Shown: positions 27,248 to 36,688 of the stretch, one piece after another
How positions within the stretch are numbered: the stretch's first letter is position 1
Layout of the letters: each line of letters starts with the position of its first letter
Origin: Clostridium sp. CS001
GTDB lineage: Bacteria > Bacillota > Clostridia > Clostridiales > Clostridiaceae
Assembly: GCF_020443565.1 (NCBI RefSeq)
Contig: NZ_JAIZZN010000012.1
Span: 42,490 to 106,489 of the forward strand
Length of the DNA: 64,000 bases
Direction of reading: 5' to 3'
Notes under the pieces: model-generated
Seen by the model: only the letters and a program-made list of their open reading frames with translations
Database searches by the model: none
What the model was told of the DNA's origin: nothing
Made by a program: the position numbers and the translations under genes

Positions 27248-28627
27248 ATGAAAGATATAATTATAATAGGTGGAGGTCCTGGTGGTTATGTAGCAGCCAT
27301 CAGGGCTGCTCAATTAGGAGCAAAAGTATGCCTAGTTGAAAAAGAAAGTTTAGGTGGCACATGCCTTAATTGGGGTTGTATACCAACTAAAACTATATAT
27401 AGAACCGCAGAACTTTTAAATACTTTAGGCCATATTGAAGACTTTGGTATTAGTGTTTCTAGCCCTGAAATAAATGTATCAAAGATTCAAGAAAGAAAAA
27501 AAGATATTATAAAAAGCCTAGTAACTGGAATTGAATTTGTCTTAAAAGGTAACAATGTAGAAATTATAAGGGGCAAAGCTGATTTAATCGATAAAAACAC
27601 TGTAAAAGTAAGTACAGCAGATGGTGAAATAACCCTTGAAGCTAAAAACATAATTATAGCTACAGGTTCCGAATCAGAAATTCCTCATCTTGATGGGGTT
27701 AGCAGTAAGAATATTATAACCAGTAAAGAACTTTTAGATTTTGATCATGTACCAAAATCTTTAGTGGTTGTAGGTGGTGGCGTAATTGGAATGGAATTTG
27801 CCAGCATATTTAATTCTTTAGGAAGTAAAGTAACTGTTGTAGTTGCACGTGATTCTATATTATACGATATAGATAAGGACATTTCAAAAAGATATACCCT
27901 TATGGCAAAAAAAGCTGGAATAGAAATTCTTACAAAAACTAAAGTAATGAGTTTTAGCAGTGATGATGAAGTTATTATAAAATGCGAAGATAAAAAAGGT
28001 GAATTCGAAATAAGAAGTGAGCAAGTGCTTCTTGCTAAAGGAAGAAAACCTAATTATGAAGGCATTGATGTAGAAAGTCTAGGAATAGATATCCATAAAA
28101 AAGGTATCATAGTTGATGCTAACTATGAAACTTCTTTAAAAGGAGTGTATGCTATAGGTGATGTAAATGGAATTTCACTTCTTGCTCACGCAGCCTCCTT
28201 CCAGGGAGTAGAAACAGTTGAGCATATACTATTAGATAAACCTTGTTATAATTCAACAATTCCTTCTTGTATTTTTACTTTTCCTGAAATTGCAGTGGTT
28301 GGAATTACTGAAGAAGAGGCAAAAGCTAAAGGTATAAGCTATAAAAAGAATAAGTTTTTATTTGGAGCTAATGGAAAAGCTTTAGCGCTAGGTGAAGGTG
28401 AAGGCTTAATAAAAGTTATAAGTGACGACGATAATGTAATCCTAGGTGTTCACATTCTTGGTCCTCATGCTTCTGATTTAATACTAGAAGGTACAATACT
28501 AGTAGAGAAAAAGATGACAGTTTCAGACATAAAGGAAGTAATTCACAGTCATCCTACATTGGGTGAAGCATTGCATGAAGCAGTTTTAGGCTTAAATAAA
28601 GAAGCTATTCACAGCATAAACAAATAA
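27248..28627 (+). CDS. lpd: Dihydrolipoyl dehydrogenase (L protein)
   Basis: This FAD flavoprotein of about 459 residues reoxidises the dihydrolipoyl arm of GcvH with NAD+. It has the FAD-binding GGGPGGYVAAIRAAQ at the N-terminus, the redox disulfide in GGTCLNWGCIPTK near residues 37-49, the NAD-binding GGGVIGMEFAS, and the HPTLGE active-site histidine near the C-terminus. I start it at ATG 27248, seven bases after GGGAGG; an in-frame ATG at 27224 would bury that site. No lipoyl domain is fused at the N-terminus. A terminator ends the operon. Confidence 0.96.
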   Translation: MKDIIIIGGGPGGYVAAIRAAQLGAKVCLVEKESLGGTCLNWGCIPTKTIYRTAELLNTLGHIEDFGISVSSPEINVSKIQERKKDIIKSLVTGIEFVLKGNNVEIIRGKADLIDKNTVKVSTADGEITLEAKNIIIATGSESEIPHLDGVSSKNIITSKELLDFDHVPKSLVVVGGGVIGMEFASIFNSLGSKVTVVVARDSILYDIDKDISKRYTLMAKKAGIEILTKTKVMSFSSDDEVIIKCEDKKGEFEIRSEQVLLAKGRKPNYEGIDVESLGIDIHKKGIIVDANYETSLKGVYAIGDVNGISLLAHAASFQGVETVEHILLDKPCYNSTIPSCIFTFPEIAVVGITEEEAKAKGISYKKNKFLFGANGKALALGEGEGLIKVISDDDNVILGVHILGPHASDLILEGTILVEKKMTVSDIKEVIHSHPTLGEALHEAVLGLNKEAIHSINK

Positions 28628-28646
28628 GTGTTTTGTTTACACTATA

Positions 28647-28684
28647 AAAAATGACTTATCTATTTAGATAAGTCATTTTTTATT
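28647..28684 (+). terminator. Terminator of the gcv operon
   Basis: A 16-bp perfect stem (AAAAATGACTTATCTA paired with TAGATAAGTCATTTTT) with a 2-nt loop and T-tail lies 20 bp after the lpd stop. It may also serve the convergent small gene. Confidence 0.88.
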
Positions 28685-28691
28685 GTAAAAT

Positions 28692-28979
28692 TTATTGGCT
28701 AACAATATTTTTTAAATTTTGGATAAATTTATGATCTGATTCTACTTTTTTAAATGTGTCATCGGAATTTAATATATAACTCATGATTGCACTTTGATTT
28801 TTCTCTAATATCTCTAATTTATCTATAACTTCATCATGGTTTTTATCAATCTTTTGATCCATACCATCAATCTTTTGTTCCATACCATCAATCTTTTGTT
28901 CCATACCATCAATCTTTTGTTCCATACCACCTAATTTTGTCAATATCATTTCAAACATTTCTTTTGTTTCATTATCCAT
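28692..28979 (-). CDS. Small coiled-coil protein with heptad repeats, function unknown
   Basis: This is a 95-residue hydrophilic protein. Residues 18-45 are four near-perfect copies of the heptad GMEQKID, in register with coiled-coil spacing, and a further helical heptad run follows to about residue 65. No membrane or enzymatic motif is seen. The reading frame is preserved through the 21-bp DNA repeats, and a weak ribosome binding site (GTGGTGA) precedes the ATG, so it is probably a real gene. Role unknown. Confidence 0.7.
   Translation of the reverse strand: MDNETKEMFEMILTKLGGMEQKIDGMEQKIDGMEQKIDGMDQKIDKNHDEVIDKLEILEKNQSAIMSYILNSDDTFKKVESDHKFIQNLKNIVSQ
28851..28933. repeat. 21-bp tandem repeat (four units) inside coiled-coil gene
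   Basis: The unit ATACCATCAATCTTTTGTTCC is repeated about four times, the leftmost with a GATCC variant. Each unit encodes one GMEQKID heptad, so gain or loss of a unit would lengthen or shorten the coiled coil in frame. Confidence 0.85.
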
Positions 28980-29139
28980 TATAAATCACCACCACAATTT
29001 TAATTTTCAAGTGTAGTTATTATAACATCTTAGAATTGCCTTATCAACTTGTAATGTCTTACATTTTCTTTTTCTACATCTCAATCTGAACTTTTCCCCT
29101 ATATATATTTCATAACCAACATTATCATAATAATATTAT

Positions 29140-30057
29140 TTATCCAAGTTTAGCTAGTTCTACAGCTACTTGCGCTCCAATTTTAGCATTATTATATACT
29201 AATTCAATATTTGAATCAAGGCTAGCCCCACCAGTAATCTCTTTAACTTTTCCAAGTAAGAATGGTGTACTTTCTTTTCCCTTAATTCCTTTTTCCTTCA
29301 GCTCTTTTAAGGCATCTTGTATAGCATTAGTTATGGCATCATAATCCATTTCATATTGCTCTGGAATTGGATTAGCTATAACCACTCCTCCATCTAAACC
29401 TAGGTCCCACTTTGCTTTTAAAGCTCTAGCAAGTACATCTGCTGAATCTACGCGATAATCTACTCCAAAACCACTCTTTCTAGTATAGAAAGCAGGTAGT
29501 TCATCTGTACCAAATCCAACTACTGGTACACCTTGAGTTTCTAGATATTCTAAAGTAAGTCCTATATCTAATATAGATTTTGCTCCCGCGCAAATTACAG
29601 CTACATTAGTATGTGCTAGTTCTTGAAGGTCTGCTGAAATATCAAAAGTTTCTTGCGCTCCCCTATGAACTCCACCAATACCACCTGTAGCAAAGACCTT
29701 AACTCCTGCAAGTGCAGCTATTATCATTGTTGATGCTACTGTAGTCGCTCCATCTGCCTTGTTTGCTATTATAAATGGAATATCCCGTCTGCTAGTTTTG
29801 ATTATATTTTTTCCACTTCCAAGTACTTCTATTTCCTCTCTTGTTAAACCCACCTTAAGTCTTCCATTTAGAATTGCAATAGTAGCGGGTACTGCTCCAT
29901 TTTCTCTTATTATTTCTTCTACCTTTAATGCAGTCTCTACATTTCTTGGGTAAGGCATTCCATGAGATATAATAGTAGACTCTAACGCTACTACCGCTTT
30001 ACCTTCATGTAATGCTTTTGCTACCTCAGGGTTTATATCTAAATAACTTTTTAACAT
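29140..30057 (-). CDS. psuG: Pseudouridine-5'-phosphate glycosidase
   Basis: This 305-residue lyase splits pseudouridine 5'-phosphate into uracil and ribose-5-phosphate, the second step of pseudouridine breakdown. Family segments include ALESTIISHGMPYPRN near residue 25, KTSRRDIPF near residue 85, TVASTMIIAALAGVKVFATGGIGGVHRG near residues 105-132 and GFGTDELPAFYTRKSG near residue 180. It starts inside the end of psuK with a 7-bp overlap, so the two are translationally coupled. Confidence 0.97.
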   Translation of the reverse strand: MLKSYLDINPEVAKALHEGKAVVALESTIISHGMPYPRNVETALKVEEIIRENGAVPATIAILNGRLKVGLTREEIEVLGSGKNIIKTSRRDIPFIIANKADGATTVASTMIIAALAGVKVFATGGIGGVHRGAQETFDISADLQELAHTNVAVICAGAKSILDIGLTLEYLETQGVPVVGFGTDELPAFYTRKSGFGVDYRVDSADVLARALKAKWDLGLDGGVVIANPIPEQYEMDYDAITNAIQDALKELKEKGIKGKESTPFLLGKVKEITGGASLDSNIELVYNNAKIGAQVAVELAKLG

Positions 30058-31145
30058 AATTTAATCTCCTTCATCTTCTTATTTATATTTTCTACAGATA
30101 TATTTGGATTAATTGTGTCTTCATGGGACACTGCCAGTATGGCTGCACTCATAGCAAACCGTGTACTATAGTCTATATCAAAATCATTAAAATGACTATA
30201 GGCTAGTGCTGCCAAAGATGCATCACCTGCTCCCGTAGCATTAACCACATGTACCTTGGGACTTATTATATGGCTAGAATTAACGCCATCATTATAATAC
30301 ATACCCTCTTCTCCAAGGCTTATAAACACCTTTTTAACTCCTTTTTCTAAAAAGTAGTTTGCTGCACTCTTTAGATCAGTTTCATTGTTTATTTTAATAC
30401 CTGATAACATTTCAGCCTCAAGTTTATTGGGTTTAATGGTGTGAAAATAACCAATGATATCTTTGACTTTTTTCGCTTTAGTTGTAGATACTGTATCTAA
30501 GAAAAAATCTACACCCTTATAATTAGTTATAATATATTCAATAGTTTCTTTTGGAATGTTCGTATCAATGATACAAACCTTTGAATTTTCTATTAAATGC
30601 TTTTTACTTTTAATAAAGTCTACACTAACCTTTTCAATAATATCCATATGAGCTATAGCTACCATCATATCACCAGTACCATCTAGTATTGATAAGTAGG
30701 TAGAAGTAGCATGTTCTCTTAACACAAGAGTATCCTCCATATTAAGGTTAATAAGCCTTGCCTCGTCTAGTATCTTCTGCCCATAAACATCATCACCTAC
30801 AGCACTAATAAGCTTAGTTTCTATTCCTAATTTAACTAGATTTTCACTAATATTACGTCCTACTCCTCCAAGTGAAACCTTCACCTCTCCAGGGTTTGAA
30901 TCCTTTAAGATCAAATCATTATTGGGAAACCCTTGAATATCAATGTTAGTCCCGCCAACAACGCTTATATATGGCTGTTCGCGTGTGATATAGCCTTTAC
31001 CTACCACGAATCCTTTTCTTAGCAAATTGCTAATGTGAACTGCCACCGAGGAACGTGTAATTCCCAAGGAATCAGCTATTTCCTTTTGAGAAATCATAGG
31101 ATTTTTCTTAATCAATTCTAAAATTTCCTGTTCTCTATTTGTCAT
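30051..31145 (-). CDS. psuK: PfkB-family pseudouridine kinase with N-terminal winged helix
   Basis: This 364-residue protein fuses an N-terminal winged helix-turn-helix (residues 1-55, NPMISQKEIADSLGITRSSV) to a PfkB sugar kinase. The kinase part has GGTNIDIQG near residue 64, GGVGRNISENL near residue 93 and the catalytic NATGAGDASLAAL near residue 312. It phosphorylates pseudouridine for PsuG, encoded directly downstream. The DNA-binding domain suggests that it may also regulate its own operon, as seen for other fused sugar kinases; that is inference. No exporter or transporter gene for pseudouridine is adjacent. Confidence 0.92.
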   Translation of the reverse strand: MTNREQEILELIKKNPMISQKEIADSLGITRSSVAVHISNLLRKGFVVGKGYITREQPYISVVGGTNIDIQGFPNNDLILKDSNPGEVKVSLGGVGRNISENLVKLGIETKLISAVGDDVYGQKILDEARLINLNMEDTLVLREHATSTYLSILDGTGDMMVAIAHMDIIEKVSVDFIKSKKHLIENSKVCIIDTNIPKETIEYIITNYKGVDFFLDTVSTTKAKKVKDIIGYFHTIKPNKLEAEMLSGIKINNETDLKSAANYFLEKGVKKVFISLGEEGMYYNDGVNSSHIISPKVHVVNATGAGDASLAALAYSHFNDFDIDYSTRFAMSAAILAVSHEDTINPNISVENINKKMKEIKLC

Positions 31146-31298
31146 AAAATTCTCCTTAACATATGTTTAGTAGTTAAGCATCAGCTTATTTAGATTGTAT
31201 CATATCCATTTTTACTTTTCAAGTAATATTATATATAATTTTTTAAAACGCATCTATCTCGTTATATCGTAATTTAAGGAAATGCTACTTGGGTCATA

Positions 31299-32231
31299 TT
31301 ATTTATCTAAATGTGCATTAAGCCATTTTATTACATCCAAAGTTACTTCTTCCCTATTGATTTCATTAAGCATCTCGTGTCTTCCATCTTTATAAAGCTT
31401 ATAAGTTAAATCATAAATTCCATGCTCTTTGTAAGTCTTAATAAGTTTTAAAACACCCTTGCCATTCTTTCCTACAGGATCTTTATCTCCTGAAAAAATA
31501 TAAATAGGCAAGTCCTTAGGAACATTGTCAATTTCCTTGTCAATAGCTATTATCTTAAGTCCTCCTAAAAAGTCATAGAAAAAACCTGTTGTGAAAATCG
31601 TGCCACAGAATGAATTATCCATATATTTATCCACTTCTTTGTTATCCCTACTTAACCAATCAAAGTCTGTCCTTGTTGGCTTAAAGCAATTGTTATAACT
31701 TCCAAAAGATAATTTATTTAGTTTAATACTCTTAGCCCTTCTTCCAACTTTCTTAATTTCTCTTTTGGCTATTAATCTACCTATATCTACAATAAGTCCT
31801 TGCTTACCACAAGACCCTGAAAGAATCGTTCCCTTAAGTTCACTTCCATATAAGCAAATATATCTTTGCGTTAAAAATGATCCCATACTATGCCCAAATA
31901 AAAATATAGGTAAATTACAACTTTCTTTTTTAATAATCTCGTTTAGTTCATGCATATCTTCAACCATGGAGTTAAAGCCATCCTCACCTAAGTCACCTAG
32001 CTTTTGGATATCCCCTGCAGTTTGCCCATGCCCTCTATGATCATTAGCATAAACAATAAATCCATCATTTGTTAAAGCATTTGCAAAACCTTCGTACCTT
32101 GATGCTGTCTCTGCCATTCCATGAGCTATCTGAACTACTCCCTTTACTTTCACACTTTCCTCCGGAGACCATTTGTAAACAAATATCTCGAGCCCTCCAT
32201 TATCCTTAAACATAAAGTTTTCCGATTTCAT
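31299..32231 (-). CDS. Alpha/beta hydrolase, monoacylglycerol-lipase-like
   Basis: This 310-residue serine hydrolase of the lysophospholipase/monoglyceride lipase group carries HGMAETASRYEGFA near residue 37, NDHRGHGQT near residue 62 and the nucleophile elbow GHSMGS near residue 113. The late acid and histidine are in SGDKDPVG near residue 255 and DGRHEMLNE near residue 286. No signal peptide is present, so it is cytoplasmic. The substrate is unknown. The ATG follows GGGGGTAAG. It is a single gene with a terminator 60 bp downstream of its divergent neighbour side. Confidence 0.88.
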   Translation of the reverse strand: MKSENFMFKDNGGLEIFVYKWSPEESVKVKGVVQIAHGMAETASRYEGFANALTNDGFIVYANDHRGHGQTAGDIQKLGDLGEDGFNSMVEDMHELNEIIKKESCNLPIFLFGHSMGSFLTQRYICLYGSELKGTILSGSCGKQGLIVDIGRLIAKREIKKVGRRAKSIKLNKLSFGSYNNCFKPTRTDFDWLSRDNKEVDKYMDNSFCGTIFTTGFFYDFLGGLKIIAIDKEIDNVPKDLPIYIFSGDKDPVGKNGKGVLKLIKTYKEHGIYDLTYKLYKDGRHEMLNEINREEVTLDVIKWLNAHLDK

Positions 32232-32297
32232 AGCCTTACCCCCATTTATTTTTAAATTTTTATATTCTTTATGTAAAAATGTTCCTTAAAACATAAA

Positions 32298-32340
32298 AAC
32301 CACACTAAACAAATTTATCGTTTAGTGTGGTTCGCATTTT
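32298..32340. terminator. Hairpin between hydrolase and YcdB/SLH gene
   Basis: A 13-bp perfect stem AACCACACTAAAC/GTTTAGTGTGGTT with a 9-nt loop lies upstream of the hydrolase start and downstream of the secreted-protein gene, both on the minus strand. It most likely ends the secreted-protein transcript. Confidence 0.65.
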
Positions 32341-32439
32341 TCTTAGCTATATTTCATATTTACTCTCATTTATATTATATCACTAAAATCAATATTTGAA
32401 AAGTAGTATTATTGAATTTTTTAATTAATATTACATCGC

Positions 32440-34770
32440 CTAATACTGTGTATTTCGCAAGTTGTTAAGTGCATTATATACACCTATAGCTAATTGTTCC
32501 ATAGTTGAATTATCTTTTGGCTTAACCTCATTGTTTTCTATTTGTATAAACCCAAAAGCTTCAGCAATAGCAATATATCCAAGGTTGTCTTTACCTATCT
32601 TACTAGCATCTCCATAATTACACTTAAAAAGTTCGCTATGTTGAGCAAGCTTACTGTAGTTAGTGAATTTAACTAAAATTTTAGCTAATTCTTCTCTAGT
32701 AACTAATTTCTCTTCTATAAATTCACCATCTGAATTTTCCATTATTCCATAAGATATGGCCATTTGAAGATATTTATAGTTTGCATCGTCTTTTGCAATA
32801 TTTGAGAACCTTAAATCTGCAGTTTTTTCCATCATATACGGTCTATATCCTCTTGCATTAACCAACATCTTAATTAAATCAATTTGAGTAACTTTTTTAT
32901 CTAATTTAAAATCAATAGTTTCTATTAATCCTCTAGATGCTAAAATGCTTAATTCTTTTTCTGCTTTACTGTCTTTAATAATCGCTTTAAACAATCCAAT
33001 ATTTTGATCGATGTTCTCACCACTATAACTTATAAACTTACCAGTAAAAGCATCAATATTTGTATAATCATACAGCCCGTTGCTATCACTTAATTTATAA
33101 GCTAATTTTACTTCTAATTCTGGTTTTTCAGGGTTATTACTTTTGTCAATTTGAGTATAAACCAGTACTGGTTTGTATTTATTAAATAGTATTTCACTTG
33201 CATCTTCCTTACTTATAACATTTTTCACTTCTGGAAACTTAACATCTTTATCCCAATTACAGTTTAAATTATTCAAATCAGAAGTTGCAGCACTTATTCC
33301 AACATCTATACTATTTTCATTATACTCTATTCCCTTCTCTAATCTTGTAAAATTAAAATAATAATTTCTTTCCTCCATTTTATCATAAGCATTACTATTA
33401 TAATTATAATGAGATTGCTCAGTTCTTATTTGCTTTACCTTATCAGGATAATACTTTGCAACTATATCTATAGCTTTGGCATATGCCTCTTCCCAAGTTA
33501 GCTTAGCTTTAAATTTTTCACTCATGTTATTGTCCTCATTAGAGTATTTGTTACAGTTTATTATTTCTCCTGTTAAAGCATTTATTGATAGATTACCACT
33601 CTCGTTATATCTTTCAGATCCCTCTTTACTAAAATATGCATTCCACATTTTAGTAGGTGAATTCCCTTGACCTTGGACATATTCTTGATATCCTAGATCT
33701 TTAATTACATATCCCTCACCATAAAGTTTGTTTATGAAACTACTTATTATTTTTTTTGCTTCTACCTCCTCTATTGCTTTCTCTCTAGGTGCTACCACAA
33801 TTGATTTCTTATAAAGCTCTTCTTTTTCTTTTTCAGTTAAATCCTTAATTACTATCCCATTAGAAGAATTATAGGGATTTAGTATCTTTCCATTTTTAGC
33901 ATCTAATAAGTACCCATTAATAAACTCTGTGTTGTACACTAATTTTATATTTTTTTTACTTTCATAATCATTATAGTTTTGTGAAAAAGATACATACTTT
34001 AAATTGGTCTTAGCCTCTTTTTTATAAGCTTCAACTGCAATTTTATTATCCACTATATCTTTTATTTCAGGAAACTTTAAACCCTCATTCCAACTCTTGT
34101 AGTATGAAACTATCGCTCCCTTTACTCCATCAATCTCAACACCAATGGCATTGCTCTCAAACTCTATACCATTAACTTTATTAACATAACTAAAGTTATA
34201 ATTAGTTGATCCATAATACCCTGAATTATTATAATCTTTTTTTATGGATTCCTTAAACTTTTGAGGGTCAATTCTTTTAATAAATTCATCACTAATCTTT
34301 TCTGCTTGCTTAACAGTAATTGTTGGTACTGAACTTTCTTCATTCACCTTACGGTCATAATTATTAGCTTGAATAACTTCTCCTGTTTCTGCATTTAATG
34401 TAACGCCAATATTGATGTTTTTATCCATACTGTATAATTCCCAATTAATGTTCCATGAACTATTTTCCTTACCATTGTAATTTGATGTATTAAGATTAAT
34501 TCTTTGGGTGAATTTACTCTCGTCTATTTCTATATTAAAATAATTTTTTACTGTTGCCTTAGCAATTTCTTTAGCCTTTTCCTTTACTATTTTAACATTC
34601 TTTTCATCTTCATCATTTTTTGTAGTTTCATCGTTAATACCTGTAATTGGGACTAAAATTGGTCCTGCTGTTTTCTGATTTTGGGCCATGCCATTCGCAA
34701 AAACTGAAGTTGTTCCATTAAAAGTTAATGCCATTGCTAGCAGTATTGAAAAAATCTTTTTCTTATTCAT
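32440..34770 (-). CDS. Secreted protein with YcdB/PepSY-like repeats and C-terminal SLH-like region
   Basis: This protein of about 776 residues begins with a signal peptide (MNKKKIFSILLAMALTFNG, ending VFA). It contains several repeated units of about 120 residues of the form NAETGEVIQAN or NALTGEIINCN preceded by AxxIAxxFI helices, which are typical of YcdB/YcdC-type or PepSY-like domains. The last about 170 residues resemble degenerate S-layer homology units (VTREELAKILVKFTNY and EQLAIGVYNALN), suggesting attachment to the cell wall. No catalytic residues are apparent. The start at 34770 follows GAGGGGTGGG. Domain naming is by resemblance. Confidence 0.75.
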   Translation of the reverse strand: MNKKKIFSILLAMALTFNGTTSVFANGMAQNQKTAGPILVPITGINDETTKNDEDEKNVKIVKEKAKEIAKATVKNYFNIEIDESKFTQRINLNTSNYNGKENSSWNINWELYSMDKNINIGVTLNAETGEVIQANNYDRKVNEESSVPTITVKQAEKISDEFIKRIDPQKFKESIKKDYNNSGYYGSTNYNFSYVNKVNGIEFESNAIGVEIDGVKGAIVSYYKSWNEGLKFPEIKDIVDNKIAVEAYKKEAKTNLKYVSFSQNYNDYESKKNIKLVYNTEFINGYLLDAKNGKILNPYNSSNGIVIKDLTEKEKEELYKKSIVVAPREKAIEEVEAKKIISSFINKLYGEGYVIKDLGYQEYVQGQGNSPTKMWNAYFSKEGSERYNESGNLSINALTGEIINCNKYSNEDNNMSEKFKAKLTWEEAYAKAIDIVAKYYPDKVKQIRTEQSHYNYNSNAYDKMEERNYYFNFTRLEKGIEYNENSIDVGISAATSDLNNLNCNWDKDVKFPEVKNVISKEDASEILFNKYKPVLVYTQIDKSNNPEKPELEVKLAYKLSDSNGLYDYTNIDAFTGKFISYSGENIDQNIGLFKAIIKDSKAEKELSILASRGLIETIDFKLDKKVTQIDLIKMLVNARGYRPYMMEKTADLRFSNIAKDDANYKYLQMAISYGIMENSDGEFIEEKLVTREELAKILVKFTNYSKLAQHSELFKCNYGDASKIGKDNLGYIAIAEAFGFIQIENNEVKPKDNSTMEQLAIGVYNALNNLRNTQY

Positions 34771-35001
34771 AATAATTCCCACCCCTCATTGTATAATATT
34801 CCTATAATGTATATTATAGACGATTGTAAATTATTTTTGGTTACATATTAATTACAACTTTTCTTTGTTTTACATAATTATTTTATCTTAACTCAAAACT
34901 ATATAAATCTTTCAGAGTATTGTATAATGTAAATCATCACCTTAAGTGATGTAATATTAACTACTGCAGAAATGTAGTTGCAGATATAGGAGTGAACTTA
35001 T

Positions 35002-35619
35002 ATGACAAAAACTATTTTTAAAGGAAGTGCAATGTTAAATCCTGTTCCTGTAGTATTAATTACCTCAAAAAATAAAGAAGGTAAAATTAATGTTTTTACA
35101 GTAGCATGGGTGGGAACAGCCTGCACTAAGCCACCAATGATAACTGTAGCCATAAGACCTGAGAGGCTTTCATATGATTATATAAAAGAAAGTGGTGATT
35201 TTGTAATAAATCTACCTAATTCTAGCATGGTTAAAGAAGTAGATTATTGCGGGGTACGCTCTGGAAATCAAATAGATAAAATTAAAGATATGAACTTTAC
35301 TACGCAGGATAGTAAGGATGTTAGTGCTCCTATTATTTCTGAGTGTTCTATAGCACTAGAGTGTAGAGTTAAAAATATTACTCCTTTAGGTACCCATGAT
35401 TTATTTTTAGCTGAAGTTGTGAATACTCATGTAGATAATAGCTTAATTGATACCAATGGTAAGATTCATTTTGAAAAAGCAGATCTTATCACTTATTCTC
35501 ATGGTGAATATTTTAGTGTTAATTCAAACCCTCTGGGGAAGTTTGGTTATTCAGTTCAAAAAAAAGTTAATAAGGATTCTAAAAAAGCTAACAAGCCTAA
35601 ACATAAAAAGAAAGCCTGA
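35002..35619 (+). CDS. Flavin reductase-like FMN-binding protein
   Basis: This 205-residue protein of the flavin reductase/NADH-FMN oxidoreductase group carries NPVPVVLITSKNKEGKINVFTVAW near residue 13 and PPMITVAIRPERLSYDYI near residue 42, which form the FMN site. The C-terminal tail is Lys-rich (residues 185-205). Clostridial members are often annotated as flavoredoxin-like. The electron partner is unknown. The ATG follows TAGGAGTG, and the extended -10 TGTATAATG lies about 75 bp upstream. The gene is a single unit ended by a nested hairpin. Confidence 0.88.
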   Translation: MTKTIFKGSAMLNPVPVVLITSKNKEGKINVFTVAWVGTACTKPPMITVAIRPERLSYDYIKESGDFVINLPNSSMVKEVDYCGVRSGNQIDKIKDMNFTTQDSKDVSAPIISECSIALECRVKNITPLGTHDLFLAEVVNTHVDNSLIDTNGKIHFEKADLITYSHGEYFSVNSNPLGKFGYSVQKKVNKDSKKANKPKHKKKA

Positions 35620-35700
35620 TACTAATTAGGTACCTGTATAATAGACTGCTTAAAACATCTATTATACAGGTATAAATTTACCTCAGGCTTTCTTTATATT
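35608..35700. terminator. Nested bidirectional hairpin
   Basis: An outer 12-bp stem AAGAAAGCCTGA (35608-35619) with TCAGGCTTTCTT (35683-35694) encloses an inner 13-bp stem (35632-35644 with 35659-35671). The outer arm includes the flavin-reductase stop codon. It lies just before the convergent SPFH stop and can act on both strands. Confidence 0.7.
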
Positions 35701-35707
35701 TATTTGT

Positions 35708-36658
35708 TTATTTAGTCATTTTTAATGTTTCAGCTATAGCTGCTACATTACCTAGACTAGACAACATTTCATTAGGTAATATAAGTTTATTTGCTGGATT
35801 CTTTGCCATTTCTTTAAGAGCTTCAATCTGTTTTAATGCTATTACTGTTTCGTTTGTACCTGACTCTATAATAGCCAAATTTATTCTTCTTATTGCATCT
35901 GCCTCTGCAATTGCAATTTCTAATATAGCTTTAGCCTTACCTTCAGCTTCAAGAAGTTGAGATTCTTTCATTCCTTCTGCACGTCTGATATTTGCTTCTT
36001 TTTCAGCCTCAGCATTTAATATTTGGGCTTGTTTAAATCCTTCTGCCTTTTCTATCTGACTTTGTTTTTCACCTTCTGCAGTAAGTATGAAAGCTCTCTT
36101 ATCTCTTTCTGCTCTCATTTGTTTTTCCATAGCTTGTTGAATTTCAGATGGCGGAATTATATTTTTAATTTCTACAGATAGTATTTTTATTCCATAAGCA
36201 TCTGTAATTTCATCGATTATTTCAAGAAGTTTTAAGTTTATTCTGTCTCTCCCTGATAATACTTCATCTAAAGTCATGTCACCCACAATATTTCTCATAT
36301 TGGTTATTGTAGAGTACACAATACCTGATTTATAATCTTCTATATTGTATACTGCATCTTTTGAATTAATAACCTTATAAAATATAACATTATCAATGGA
36401 TATATTAACATTATCCTTAGTTATAACATTCTGTGGTTGTATGTCTAATATTTGCTGTTTTGTAGATATTCTTCTACGAACGAAATCTGCAAATACAATT
36501 GTTAAATGCCAACCTGGCTCTAATATCCTATGAAATTGACCAAATCTTTCTATTAAAACAACAGATCCTGTATTAACAATTTTAATAGATGATAAAATCG
36601 CAATTATTATTATTAACAATAAAACGAAACCTAAAATCGTACCCAGTCCTATTCCCAT
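35708..36658 (-). CDS. SPFH/Band 7 (stomatin-like) membrane protein
   Basis: This 316-residue protein has one N-terminal transmembrane helix (residues 5-28) followed by the SPFH domain, with VLIERFGQFHRILEPGWH near residue 35 and SGRDRINLKLLEIIDEITDAYGIKI near residue 140. A long Ala/Glu-rich coiled coil (residues 180-260, with repeated AEGxKxAxI units) comes next. These proteins form oligomeric scaffolds on membranes. NfeD is encoded 30 bp upstream, the usual stomatin operon partner. Confidence 0.93.
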   Translation of the reverse strand: MGIGLGTILGFVLLLIIIIAILSSIKIVNTGSVVLIERFGQFHRILEPGWHLTIVFADFVRRRISTKQQILDIQPQNVITKDNVNISIDNVIFYKVINSKDAVYNIEDYKSGIVYSTITNMRNIVGDMTLDEVLSGRDRINLKLLEIIDEITDAYGIKILSVEIKNIIPPSEIQQAMEKQMRAERDKRAFILTAEGEKQSQIEKAEGFKQAQILNAEAEKEANIRRAEGMKESQLLEAEGKAKAILEIAIAEADAIRRINLAIIESGTNETVIALKQIEALKEMAKNPANKLILPNEMLSSLGNVAAIAETLKMTK

Positions 36659-36688
36659 TATAAATTCCTCCTTAAATTTTGGTATTAT

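Noticed and set aside
28851..28933. Regular repeats considered as a CRISPR array
   Set aside because: The 21-bp units abut without spacers and encode in-frame heptads of a coding region; no cas genes are present.
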